Notes: generated from the letters alone by a model not told the origin. DNA of 64,000 nt from Paralvinella palmiformis (GCA_025642065.1 JAODUP010000188.1:1096501-1160500), one strand, 5' to 3'; counted from the stretch's first letter, positions 23,931 through 36,912 are shown. Made by a program: numbers and translations.

Positions 23931-25867
23931 TGCTCTTGCGACCAGTCATTATTGTTTGGGAGATGGCTTCATTTCGTTTCATTCCTGTGTGCTACTTGGA
24001 CAGACTTCTGTGTGTTCTTTCAATGCACGTCACCTGCAGGAAAACGGGCAATAATGACCCCAGTTTAATTAAACGAAACATCTCGAAACAACGCCATTTT
24101 TAAAATGGAAGCACAGTAGTTAGACATTAGATTAGCCTCATGTTGAGAAAATCCCCCTCCAACTCCCCTTTCTCCCTCTCTCCCTTTCTGTCGGTCTCAG
24201 CAAATGGCAGAAGCACACCGTTGTTTCTCAGCCGTTGTATAGTTAACTACGTATTACTCATGGTAAATGTGTGTTGGTGTTATAGTGCTCCGGTATTTAT
24301 TACTTGGATAAATGTTGTTTATTGTTCGGTTTATTTGTTTGATATTGTTTAGCGTGATCGTCGGGTCATTTCGTTATATCTGTTTCTATCTAATTTATGT
24401 TTTATTGGCGATGCTGTTCCCTGTATCCAATGATGGCGACATAGGATGTTGTTGCCCAGCACTTAACACGCAGTCGTACCGCTTATAAGCAAACAGATGG
24501 CACGTCAGTTTTGTTACGAAGACAGGTGTAATACGTACAGTGAGCCAAAAACTAATTAACAGTGCCAGTTGGTGGCCTATTTTCGTAAATGGTGGCGTGT
24601 TAACAGACAAATTGCATGTTAATAGATGTGACTCTCTCTTTCTATCCCTCTCATCGAGCCATTTTAATTATGTTCTATTTTATCATGTGTTCATCGAAGC
24701 GAGAATGGTCGGGAGTTGCGCAGTTATAGATCAGTCTCGACGAACAGCTGCTGTCATCTAGGACGGTTAATGAGACGGTTGTGTCTGGATGATGATGATG
24801 ATGGTAGCATACATCTCGGCGGTTGTGTCTCCCAGTAATAAGTGACCCATCTATAGGTGTATAGTCCCTACGACATCGTCACCGTAGATACTGTATGCGT
24901 GATTGGCGACTGTCTGTGCAACGTCGTGATCGGATTGATTTTAACTCTGTGCTGCATCCGTATATACATATATGACATATACACGTAATAAGTGAAATAT
25001 ATTCTCAATATGGTCAATAAAACATTTGACCCATTCACGGTCAGCGTTCCTTTTGTCTTTGAAAGGCGTTTGCGTGCGTGTGTGCATGCATGCGCGCGTT
25101 TGCGTGCGTGTGTGTGTTTTGCCTCTGTTGTGTGTACCAATATTATAAATATTACTCTAGATCAAATACTCTGCTTATCAATCTTTATCGCAAAACAACG
25201 AGAAAGTATATTTTAACAAAACACCACAAAATAATTAAACAAACAATAGTTTTGTCGCAAAAAGAACTACCAGCTATAGTACAAACTACACCAAGGACAT
25301 CTGGCCTAGATCATGACATTCTATTCTGATATATATCGCGACCAAGAATAAATCAGTGTATCAACAATTAAAGGTATAGTCCACTCCTGAATGCTGACGT
25401 CACTTCAGCGTATCCGGTTGAACTGAAGTCTGTAGAGCCCGTACAAAAGCATGTAAACAAGTGTGAGCAAAGAATTATTCCAGAACTAAACGGCATTATC
25501 TTGTTAAAATTACGTCATGAATGACATACAACCAAATCAGTTTGAGCCAGAAGGAACCCAACAAGAGAAAGATTATTCAAAATGGCTCATATAATAATGC
25601 TCAAAAGAAATTATTATCCGTCAGTGTAGAGAATGCCGATGTGACGTCAGAGCATTTCAGTTTCTCCATCCTGCCTTCGAATCTGGCTTCCGGTGCAGCC
25701 GTAATGGCGGCCCTCCAGTGATTTGGATTATTTCCCAGGTATATTTCGTGATTATTATTGTGGAATTTTTAGTTACTGTTCTAAGCATTACATATTTAAA
25801 AATATTTAAAACATACTGATATAAAAAATCATTAATACCGATTATTATAACTAAATATAGATAATGC
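21431..25867. other. Intergenic stretch, no gene recognised
   Basis: It holds TA (22225-22254), TACG/TGCG (22825-22870 and 23558-23585), TG (23898-23927) and GATGAT (24789-24803) tracts. A 134-codon frame on the minus strand (21637-22041) has no recognisable domain. A GC-richer patch at 25370-25735 carries two TGACGTCA motifs (near 25396 and 25641) about 245 bases apart. Confidence 0.55.
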
Positions 25868-26218
25868 CAGACATGAGGTCAATTCAATTCCTGAATTGAA
25901 ATTGATTATTAAGAAAATGGAATTGGAATTGATAAATTTGGAATTGGAGTTTCTTACAAAATAAAATTAAATCTACAAATTAATTTACCATATAATTTTT
26001 TAATTCAGACATATTTCTTCCATGACAATCCTACTTTGAATATAAACAACTCGGGGTAGGTATTCCAAGTAGGTACTCGGAGTATCTACTCGTGGTAAAA
26101 AGTAGTAGGTAAAAAGAGTCGGTAAAAACGGAATTGGAATCGAAAGATTTTAATTTTAATTAACCAAATGGAATTAAGTGGAATTGGAATTGACAAAATG
26201 GAATTCACCCCATGCCTG
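25868..26218. mobile_element. hAT-like MITE (non-autonomous DNA transposon)
   Basis: A 351-bp element with terminal inverted repeats: the left end CAGACATGAGGTCAATTC and the complement of the right end CAGGCATGGGGTGAATTC match at 15 of 18 positions, with 18 of 22 over a slightly longer stretch. It is flanked by an 8-bp target duplication, GATAATGC on the left and GTTAATGC on the right. CAG-first ends and 8-bp duplications are typical of the hAT superfamily. The interior is built from repeats of GGAATTGGAATTG type and a GTAGGTA/GGTAAAAA patch and has no transposase frame. Confidence 0.85.
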
Positions 26219-26828
26219 GTTAATGCTGATAAAGATGGAACTAATATAAAATCTAGTTAATAAATGTATATTTACTAAACTTTGGAAGATTATATTTTAA
26301 TGCAAATTTATTTTAAAGTGGGTCTTGATTGTTTGCATTTTGTGATCTTACAAATATACATATAATTAACAATCTGAAATAAAGTGTCACGGTATTAGTG
26401 AGTTTAAAACAGTTAGAAATACCAGATGTCAATTTTATTTCTAGGTTAACGAGCTCATCGGCTTTACGGTTTTAGAATTTATCCAAAGTTGTTTGATAAT
26501 TGATTTTTATTTCTTTGCGAACGAACACATTTTCATTTCTTAAAAATTCAACTAAATATCTCACCACGATTTCGGTACCAAACCGAAACACTTTTTAATA
26601 TATTTGACAGATTTATAAGTAAAGAAGCGCAACAGATCTTCATTATTAAACGTGAACATTGCGCCAAACACTTGTGGTGATTAAGTTGATAACCTGTCCA
26701 GATCTCCTTCGATTTGATGTGCTAGGGTCTTTTACGACACTGTCCCTTACACACCCAACTTTGACTTCGTTCCTAACCGAGTGAGGTTTGCCAGCTCGTG
26801 GAAAATCTTTCCTTCAAACAGTTTTATG

Positions 26829-26998
26829 AGGGCGCCACCATGGCCTAATTGGTGCCTCAGTTGCCCACAGATCTATAGCAACTGGGCTCCAACTCCGGCC
26901 TGGCTATATCTTCACTTTCCCTCATTACCTTTGGAGGTCGCTCGGCCCATTTAGCAGCCAATACCTTGTGTATAAAGTGGCCGTAAAACAGTAACATT
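26829..26998 (+). mobile_element. tRNA-derived SINE, family B
   Basis: It starts GGCGCCACCATGGCCTAATT with a box A-like stretch; the box B region (CTCCAACTCCGG) is eroded. The body is well preserved: CCTCATTACCTTTGGAGGTC, then GCTCGGCCCATTTAGCAG, then AAAGTGGCCGTAAAA. Confidence 0.75.
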
Positions 26999-27383
26999 TA
27001 CGTTGTTACATTTTTCAAACAGTTGTATGTTCGTTTTGGAATTAGAAACATTGTTCATAGGCCTACACTATTTTGTATAAACAATGCAACGATTTTATTA
27101 TCTTTTCTCACGTATTGAATATGTAGAAGTTCTGAAGGAAGATCACCAAATCAGTTTTTATTAATAACTATCGATAGTTGTGTTTTATTCTGACGTGGAA
27201 CTGTGATATGTGGTTCGTTTTGAAGTGTATATTTATTTAAAATATCATATACTGTCAACTCAACATATTACACATGTCTCAGCAAGAAAAGTCGCCACTC
27301 TGGATTCAGTCCCTGAAGAAACGTCCAGAGTTTGAATTCACGGTTCGAGATTCTCTGTGCCTGTGCCTTATTATACACAGCTA

Positions 27384-27386
<3 letters not shown>

Positions 27387-27480
<94 letters not shown>

Positions 27481-27501
27481 GCACGCACGCACGCACGCAC
27501 G
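27387..27501. repeat. (CA)n-(CGCA)n compound microsatellite
   Basis: About 90 bases of CA followed by seven GCAC units. It produces His-Thr and Cys-Val frames on both strands. Confidence 0.95.
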
Positions 27502-27799
27502 CTGCATTTATGATGCGCTATGTAATATTTCACGCTTCATCCTTGCTTAATTGAGTCCATTTCTTTGTTTTAGACTACCATGTGTTTTAAAAGATAGTAA
27601 CATAACGGTATACATGACACTGATCAGTTTGATCTTTTGAAAAATACACACTAACATTACTGAAATACTTGATAAAGGATTCATGGCTGCACGATTCATG
27701 CGCAAATCATCTACAGTTCTCGACGTAACAGACCACCAAAACTGCGTAAAGTTTTACAATTGTTCTTCGGCACTAAGGAACAAACCATGATCCGGGTAA

Positions 27800-28140
27800 A
27801 TTTGTAGCCTAGTGACAGAACTGAGTGTTTCAATCGTCGATGGAACATTACCAGATGTACAACTTCGGTCTGACGTAACGCAGAGATCCAGTTTGAGAAA
27901 CAAAAATAATCACTGGATATACACTAAACTATTTGGAGAAATTATCAAACGGCATGCCGGTAAATATAACTTTTACGTCAATTGTAGTCAATTTTACGTG
28001 ACTTTAAAGCCAGGTGATTATTATTATTAAAATCGATCTTGTTAAAGTGAAAGTTGTATGATGACCAACAACGGGATAAACTTGAACAAGAATAAGAGTC
28101 ATCGTGTTCTTATCTGAACAAGGTGTGAACTAAATTGGAA
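27800..28140 (+). pseudogene. Non-LTR retrotransposon reverse-transcriptase relic
   Basis: The frame from 27812 reads VSIVDGTLPDVQLRSDVTQ, then IYTKLFGEIIKRH and YNFYVNCSQFYVTLKPG. This follows the palm region of LINE reverse transcriptases (...SGVPQGSVLGP...YADDTQLY...LKP). The catalytic YADD is replaced by YVNC, and the VPQGSVLG stretch is corrupted, so it is inactive. After a stop and a shift, MTNNGINLNKNKS (near 28061) fits the next conserved block (W...N.LKLN..KT). Confidence 0.7.
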
Positions 28141-28544
28141 ATCTCCGAATTAATGTAGTTTCGAGTTGTTTAAATTGTTCCATGACTATAAGAAAGTTTT
28201 ATTATTGATAATTTAAATGGAATGGAATCCTGCTACAATAAAATAAAGAATATACATGTAGGGCTTATTCCTAAGTATATAATTGATGAAGCATGGAACA
28301 CTTCAGCCTAAGTGACTCGAATGTAGAAATGCATTGTTATTTAATACCTCCAATCTCTCTCTCTATTCCAAACCACGTACAAGCGAGTATAAAATTATAA
28401 GCTCTCTCTCTCTCTGTGCGTGTGTGTGTGTGTGTCTGTGTGTGGACATTATAGTCCGATTTCAAGCCGTTTCTGATTGCCCTTTTCGGTTAAATTTCTA
28501 ATCTACGTAGGTACATTGAAAAACTACAGCACCACAGTAGTGTA

Positions 28545-28755
28545 TTTTATATAGAGATCTATTAACCTGCAGTATACTGTTCTCATATTGTTGATACTTA
28601 GGACATGCTTAATTTTATGTAGGACACTTGATATTTTTGATCTACAAGTTACTGTTTGAACCATTTAATGTGTAAAATATCCAAAGGATTTTTTCGATGA
28701 TTGTCATCAGAATATAATCATTTAACAGACAATTGAGGTTGTGGTCATTAACAAC
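28545..28755 (-). repeat. Dispersed repeat shared with 30.0-30.8 kb
   Basis: The segment around 28560-28660 matches 30025-30125 (AACCTGCAGTATACTGTTCT versus AACCTGCAATATACTGTTCT and what follows). The segment 28668-28755 matches 30728-30800 (GTGTAAAATATCCAAAGGAT and what follows). In the second place the two pieces are about 600 bp apart, so one copy is interrupted or rearranged. They belong to a minus-strand LINE relic. Confidence 0.65.
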
Positions 28756-29976
28756 ATTCCCCGTTGACAATAGTTAATCGTAGATCATCATACAACAATA
28801 TTGAACGATGTACCAGTTTCAAAAAGAGGAACACCTGAAAGTTGGTACTATTAATACCAAATAATTTTATAATATTTAAAGACTAAGTCTGTTTTTGAGA
28901 TACACTGTTGATACTTTATCTGCTCAAATACTAGCAAAGCTAATTATCTACATTAATCACGTTTGATTCTGAGATATTTTTTTTCGGTTTTAAAGGCGAA
29001 TAATATATTTTTTATTATCATAGATATCAAGTTCACTCGCTCCAGGTATAAACCAAGTATCATAACGTTTCCAATCGTCCGAGCAGTGTGCGGAATCAAA
29101 CATTTTTCATCAACTGAAGATGAACATTGTGCCATCGGGGACGTCCACAGACTGTTTAACTAGAGATAAGTCTCCCCCAAATTGATTTTAATAATCCTGA
29201 ATGTACTTTACCTTATAATTGGCTAAATAAGGATTTAATTGCGATGTTCGATACCTTACAAGTGCTATCTTTGTTATTAATAATTACTAAAAGAGTTGTT
29301 TAAATTTTGATAGAAAGACCCATCAAAGAGCCTATGTTTATATTTAACAAAACTAATGCAACTAAAATAAATATAAAATGATCAAAGTAAAATATAACTA
29401 CTGATAAGAATGATCAACGTAAAAACGAATGTTTTTAAATTAAATATTTCTATACTAATCGTAGTTTCTATTGTTGGATGTCGAGTCGTCATAAAGAACC
29501 TCCCTCCCCATTATTTTAAGCGACTCTAATTATTCGCTAGTAGTAGTAATTATATTCGATGATGTATGACTTTGTGGTGTTCCAGTATAGTTATATTACA
29601 TACTCTAATTTACATGTTTTTGCTATCAGGTTAATTGACGAGAAAAACCTCCAATAATAGGCTAGTTTATATGAGGAGGCGCAGTTCCAAAACAAGTACA
29701 CATTTAGCTTTCTATATAGGCTGTTAATGCTTGCTGTTGACAGTAGTAAATAATATAATATCTAATACGTTTGCAAACTAAAATTCTTTACAGATATATT
29801 AAAGCTATACTGTTTAGTCTTTTCGGCGAGTTTGTTCAATGTTTCAGGTGCTTGATAAATAAATATCTTTGATTAAAATGCTGTTTTTCTATATTATATG
29901 TTTGGCCGATGAAGTTGTCTTGATTCATACGAATGAATACTTCTATTTACGGTGAACATGTTCATTACGGCATCTG

Positions 29977-30246
29977 TCAAAGAGCTATATATAAGGATTC
30001 TCTATGGACATTATAGTCTGATTTGAGATCTAATAACCTGCAATATACTGTTCTCATATTGGTGGTACTTAGGACAATTTTATGTAGGGCATATAGTTCA
30101 CTTGATATCTTTGATCTACAACTTACTGTATGTTTGAGCCAGTTAACTCTATTAATAACTGTATTAAATAATTTGAGTACACATGTGTCTGAATAATTGT
30201 GAATTAATGGGTCAAAAGTCTTGGCGAGGTCCAAGAACACAGACAA
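29977..30246 (-). pseudogene. Reverse-transcriptase relic, minus strand
   Basis: A minus-strand frame of 89 codons starts MSVFLDLAKTFDPLIHNYS. VFLDLAKTFD matches the catalytic motif A of non-LTR reverse transcriptases (xFLDLSKAFDxVxH). VLKLFN and NWLKHTVS fit the following segment. The rest is degenerate. It could be ORF2 of the same old element as the ORF1-like relic at 31.5-32.0 kb, which lies upstream on the same strand. Confidence 0.6.
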
Positions 30247-31439
30247 AAATATTTATCTGAAATTGTTGATACACATAAAATTCAAATATCAAAGGCTCAC
30301 TTTCATGGTTTTGCATTTCTCTGAAAGCATTCCGTAGTAACTAAACTATAATATTTCGCTATATTAGGAACTCGGAATATTTCACAAACCTTTTGAATGG
30401 GTGTCTACAATTATTGACTAAAATTTACCATCGATATTAAAAGCAATATCTTCTCGGATTATGCAATTTAAATAATCTCCGTTGTACATAGAAACAAAAC
30501 TCTATGAATCGGTCTGACTATTTTTTATAGACTAAGTTATGACCCGGCATCTTCATTTGTAAATTTGCAAAGTTGTTATCAGTTAAGAATGCCTCGCACA
30601 ACGTGATGCGGTGCATATTTATTTTTATATAGCAAAATAGAGTGATTTAGTTTTTCAGTTCTGAAAACTTGATTTGCCAATAGTGTTGTGCTGATTTATT
30701 CTATTTCATGGTAAATGGTGATAATGTGTAAAATATCAAAAGGATCTTTTCGATGATTGTCCTCAGAATATAGTCATTTAGCAGACAATTGAGTTTTTTG
30801 GTCATAAAAAGTATAATAACTCCATTATAAGTATGTATACCTTTCAATAGGACACCGTGGACAGCAAATATTGCAGCCAAGCATATAACAGTACAATAAA
30901 CTAATTACACAAAAGGTAATTAAAACATGTAGTGAAATAGTATAATAAGTCGAGACAAAACATCGCACCAAGAAGCACAGTTCAGTCGTCATTATAAGAA
31001 ATTAATGTAATCAAAGTGATTTATAGTTTTCTGTTATATTGGTAGCACAAACACATATTATTTATCTGATTCGCTGAAGTGTATTACTATGTCCCACATA
31101 AGGGAAGCCTAATATTAAGTCATTAGAAAATAAATCTTTAAGTGTACCACTACAATTTGAAATCAGCGTTTCTGCATTTGCATGTTGCATATTCAAATCA
31201 TTTTTTGCCAATATGATTGCAATTCGGCACACACAACCGAGTAATAATCTACATCATGTTCAAGATCTTGACATAGGGTATAGCTTTGAGTAACCCTAGG
31301 TCTACACCATCACCAAAAGGCTGAAACAGTGTTCTAAACGACATTACCTCCTTTATCTTTGTACCGATGGATATAAATGCGGTGTGGCCCAGCTGCAGTG
31401 TCATCTAGTTTCAGTGACTGGTTCAGAAGTTATGAAGTT

Positions 31440-31975
31440 GGGGATGTATTCATCGGTTGAATCAATACCCAGTAACGTAACTGTCCTTTGATTTCCACAG
31501 TCACCTGACTATTGATGTAGAGTTTGGTTTTTCTAAGACGTTTATCTTTGAACCAGATGCAATTCATCAGCAACAGGGAACATTGCAATAATTTTCCTCC
31601 TTGTTCCATTTCTACGGAGTCGTCGAATACGAGTTATGGGAATATATACGCCATTTGCATGCTGAACTTTAAGGACACTTCCCATAAAGTGTTTTATTAT
31701 TGGCACACAATTTTCTCCTTTAGCATGGGCAGCACAATCTCTAGATTCAGGATGAAGACTAAATTTAAGATTGCTTCTTTTTGAACGTCTCCTTAAATCT
31801 AGGATACGGTACTACTGATCCCTATTTAGACTGTCAGTTCTCGTCAACCGATCTGTTAAAAGGGTGACTCGTTGTTCAAGAGATAGAACATGGTCACCAA
31901 GTTCTCCATTTAATCGAATCAGAGCACTCACGTTACTGTTCAGTGCTTTTATTCCACCCTTTATATACTAGTACT
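31440..31975 (-). pseudogene. LINE ORF1-like relic, minus strand
   Basis: Minus-strand reading near 31970-31830 gives a heptad-like stretch (NVSALIRLNGELGDHVLSLE). It is followed at 31800-31560 by DLRRRSKRSNLKFSLHP, ENCVPIIKHFMGSVLKVQ, ITRIRRLRRNG and KIIAMFPVADELHLV. A frameshift near 31555 leads into LRKTKLYINSQVTVEI. The order coiled coil, RSxRxNLxF, ENC, RIxRL, RxIIxxF, LxxxxLxIN matches the L1-type ORF1 nucleic-acid-binding protein found in many animal LINEs. Stops and the frameshift make it a relic. It lies 1.2 kb upstream, on the same strand, of the reverse-transcriptase relic at 29977-30246. Confidence 0.6.
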
Positions 31976-32756
31976 TTTAAATTATGTAGCAGTACTTACT
32001 GGCTTTCATAGATATCATCTAGCCTATGATCAACCCAGGTTTGATCAACACCGAAGCTAAACCTACTTGAGAAAAAGCCACCGCTGCGTTTGAAACGAGC
32101 CACAACACTAAATTGGCCAAGGGATCTGGGTTGGATAAGGAATACATGAAGTTTATCAGTCTGCTTATCGTAGAGGTCATTTAGCGGAAAATGCTTTTTT
32201 GAAAGCGCGCAATCACATTGCTGAGGCTCTTGATGAATGATCATACTAAAGGGTTTAGAATTTTCTTTTGGAACCAAGTAAAAGGCTTTGCCGTACCTCG
32301 CAAACTGAACTCAGTTAGTTTCATCAGCAGATGGACGTCTTCAATTTGATGTACCACAGGAATCCGTTTTAGGATCATAGAATTACTGTGTGTATACCAA
32401 ACCAGTTATTAAATGGCATAACATTAAATATCACTGTTTTACCGATGATACTCAAGTCTATATAAGTTTAAAGCACGTCATAAATTGGTCCGATATTTCA
32501 TCTGCAATTGAAGCTTGTATCACAGACTTAAGCATTTGAATGGACAACAGCGTGGTGAAGTTGAACAAGGATAAAACCGAATCCATTGTTTAAAATTTGT
32601 TTTGTGTATTAAGGTAGGATCATGTTATATACATTGTTCTATGTCTGTAAGAAATCTAAGTCTTCTGTTGGGTAATACTCTAGAGTTGAGTAGCAAGTGA
32701 ATTCCATATGTAAGTTATGTTATTATCTGAACTAGACTATGGAAATGGATTGTTAT

Positions 32757-33049
<293 letters not shown>

Positions 33050-33106
33050 ATCTCTAGCCTATATCAATCCATTTCATCAACCATAATATCGATCCATTCA
33101 TCAACG

Positions 33107-33117
33107 ATATATATATA

Positions 33118-33166
<49 letters not shown>
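33107..33166. repeat. (TA)n microsatellite
   Basis: Two TA runs separated by ATTTTA, inside the split LINE. Confidence 0.9.
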
Positions 33167-33168
<2 letters not shown>

Positions 33169-33614
33169 CCTCAGTTCTGTTCCAGCTGCACTGGCTTCCA
33201 GTAGGTTTGAGATCGCAAAGATTCACTAAGATCCTGTTTGACACATTCAAAGTACTGAGTGGAACAGCACCTCTATATGTAACTGTTCTGATAAAAACGT
33301 ACACACCAGTGAAACTGCATCGATCTGAGTCCTGTTCAACTATTGGCTTTGTCAAAAAAGCTACATATCAATCTTTCCGACCATCAGCTCCCAGGCTGTG
33401 GACTAAGTAAGCTGATTATATTATATTTGAGGGAAGAAATTTCTTTTGTTGTAATGTTCTTAAACTCACTTATTTAAATGAGCTTTTTATATATCTATAA
33501 ACCAACATATTTACGTATGAAATATATTTGTGCTTTGTGAGCCAGAACACGTTTTAATTTTGTTTTCAATATAAGGGCCATAGAGCAACTCAATTTGATT
33601 TAGGCGCTATATTA

Positions 33615-33650
<36 letters not shown>

Positions 33651-33655
33651 TTATC

Positions 33656-36478
33656 ATATAGTCATACTATTCTGAAGATATAGAAGCCCCATTTAGTGCC
33701 GTGCATTATTGAATAGTAAAAGATCCTTCATTACGTTTGGTTTACCTTAAACTAATAAACCCGATGATAAATATATCCAAATAACGTGAAAACTCAGAGA
33801 CATCGTAAAAATTCGATCTATTAAATTAATTTCGAGCTCTTTATAATACCTGTACTCCAGCCATTTGATCATAGTTTTATCTCCTAGTATATATACTGTG
33901 GTTTATGACCTCTCGCCAAGATGTTTGTTTATATTAGACGATGTTCAACCACATCATATCATAATTGATAATCACTCTGATTGATTACAGATACAGTTAA
34001 AAGTCAGACAAAACGGCTCAAGTGTGTTTTCTTAAATATTTCCTATTTTCTAGAGTATCTAACCAACGAAGCCATATCGAGACAAATGTGAAACGTTATA
34101 ATTGAACACGGTGCATTTACATATTCTTAGACAGTATATGTTGTTTAATAAAATAATTACCTGTGATTGAATATAATAACACCAAAAACAGCACTTACCT
34201 TTAGATATCCAACCAGAACTACTACTACTACTACTACTACTACTAATAATAATAACAATAATAATAACAACATCAGAATACATTTTTTAGCAATGAGTAA
34301 GTAAACGGAACGGAAAAATATCATATAATTAGCTTGCACATTGTAATAAAGTTTATGAAACGTTACTTGTCATTTGTATGTACTTACTCATTGTTAGATA
34401 GTGTTTAATAAATAAACTTATTATGGCAATTGCTGTCTTGATGTTTGTTGAACCATATATCATTATTTCTCAAAATGGCACTGCTATTTTCCAATGAGAG
34501 GAAATTGAGTTTGACCTTCCTTTCTAATAATCTATATCTAAATTTCATTGTATAATCTATATAATACAGTAGAAATTACTATAGACACTCCCTGTACGAG
34601 TAAGTTATCGTTCATCATGTTTTAAAATATATAATTGACTCGCAGCCATTCACAGCCATTCGCCAAACTATTAATTTAGATAAATTATCAGATCATGTTC
34701 GTTTCGGGTATAAATATGATTACGTGTTGAAATTTCAGATTTGGTTTACTGCAGCTGGAAATAACTATTCAACAGTCTTCACTATCTGTCCCATTTGCTC
34801 AGATGATTATTGAAGATAAAGTCCAAGAGTCCTCCATTATTTGCGTATCTTGTGCTAAGATTGTATTCAGTCTCTGCTAACTGTAGCTAAACCTGATAAT
34901 CCGAATGTAATTTGTTGCCCAATATTGTTGTAATTTTCATCTTCTGGTAAACCTTCATATATATTTTCCATACTTTCTCTAGCACCCAAACCCAGAGAGC
35001 TCCGTTCATCTGGTTTTCACTTATTGTCTGTTCTCTGGGGTAAAACTAATATTGGGACTGGTGCTTTTTCAGTGTACTTTGCATTGTACCCGGATTATGA
35101 GTTTGCCCAACCCCTGTAATAGGTGCGCCAATGAGCTCGATTCTTTTCCAGGATATTGACGATATGGAGGTTTTACAATAATTATTAGTAACTTGTAAAT
35201 AAATTACAACGGTTCCCGGATGTTGTGCATCTATCCTTCAATTGCATTTAAATTACCAAAAAAAACCAAAAAACCAAAAGGACACGAATATGGGCAATAA
35301 GTTTTAATAAATTAGTATCGGTTTCTATTGTTTCCATTGACAATGTGGGACTGTGAAAGATGTCGTTTAAGACATAACACGTTTTGACCCAGAATCAGCT
35401 GATACATTACAGTATAAATCACCATATATAGTCAAAGTATCACATTAATTTTGATTATCTATGTCATCTCTTGAATAACTCTATGTTCTAAATATGATGA
35501 AGCCTCGCATGAAGAACAAAAATACATGAACTGAAATATGGTTTTCAGAATAAACGGGATTCATTTCTTTGCTAAATATAGCAGACACAATTATGGAAAA
35601 TCTATTTGCCCACGAATATGAACGTTTTGAAAATATGGAGAAATTGCGAGAACAGAAGCATAATCGTGATCCTCTTACAAGACAGACTAATGACCAGTAC
35701 ACCACACTGTACGAAAGAAATAGGCCGAGATTTACTAAGTTATATCTAGATTAAAACAGATACTGAGAATGAAATATCATCTGCTGAGTCAATAATTGGC
35801 AAACACTTAGATATATATTTCGTGTAATATGTACAAATATTAATGTTGGGCATTTTGTGGGACAGGGTAAGTAATATTGTAGTATGTGTCAATATTGTTG
35901 TTTTACCTTTGTAATATATTAATGTTGCATTATTCTTTAAATATTTTTATGATCTAATTGGATAATTGTGATTTTGTGGGAGTGTTAATAATGTTAAATA
36001 TATTTATCCTTTTCTAAATGTACGGCCAGCTTAACGTCACAATATCCTTTTGAAAAAAAAAGAGAAACAAACAGAAGCTAATCAAAGCCAAAGTTTGTAG
36101 ATATTCATGTTTTTAAAAGAAGCAAATTTATCGTTGACACTTAAACATTTGCAATATATCAAGCCAGATGTTTTCTAGATTTATCTAGCATCTTATTTCT
36201 TATAAAGATAATTTGTTAATGTATCAAATTTCTGATTTTAGCATAATTAAACAACGTTATGATCATTTGGCGGGCGTGCACAGGTACTCGCGCACGCATG
36301 TTGCGGGTAAATGTAGATATATTTGTAGTAGATCATCTTGTTAAGATGATCTCGTCAGTTTATTGTTATTGGTCATTATAGTAATATAGTATTTGTGATA
36401 TAGTAATATCGATATTTATTATATCTGTCATAATCTAAGTGATGTATATAAACTACTTGATTTTGGTCAAATTACAGG
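33656..36478. other. Intergenic stretch, no gene recognised
   Basis: AT-rich. It holds an ACT/ATA trinucleotide tract at 34217-34262. A 53-codon frame at 35593-35754 (MENLFAHEYERFENMEKL, rich in charged residues) is free of simple repeat and preceded by a weak acceptor-like AATATAG, but nothing identifies it. Confidence 0.5.
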
Positions 36479-36688
36479 TATGTTTGTCTATAGACAAATA
36501 GATAACATCGTAATCACATCTATGTCTGTCTATAGACGAATAAATAACATCGTAATCACATCTATGTCTGTCTATAGACGAATAAATAACATCGTAATCA
36601 CATCTATGTCTGTCTATAGACAAATAAATAACATCGTAATCACATCTATGTCTGTCTATAGACAAATAAATAACATCGTTATCACAGA
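36479..36688. repeat. 42-bp minisatellite, five copies
   Basis: Five exact-length units (36479, 36521, 36563, 36605, 36647) each contain the perfect palindrome TGTCTATAGACA or a one-base variant. Because 42 is a multiple of three, both strands keep open frames with a 14-residue period (SMSVYRRINNIVIT on plus). Copies differ at only a few positions. Confidence 0.95.
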
Positions 36689-36815
36689 GTTAAAGTACCA
36701 AAACAATACTAGATATATACGTATTTATATACAACCTGATGACGTATGGACAGAGAGATGATGTCGAAATTTATAATATGAACAGTGATTCTGTATAATC
36801 TTTATCGTCCGAACA

Positions 36816-36912
36816 CACAGACACACACACACACACACACAGACACACACACACACACACAGAGAGACAGACGCACACACACACACACAGAGACAGACAG
36901 ACAGACAGACAC
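36816..36912. repeat. (CA)n / CAGA compound microsatellite
   Basis: CA runs interrupted by AGA and ending in ACAGACAG units. Confidence 0.9.

Noticed and set aside
36479..36688. CRISPR-like array
   Set aside because: The 42-bp units abut with no unique spacers, and the genome is eukaryotic; it is a minisatellite.
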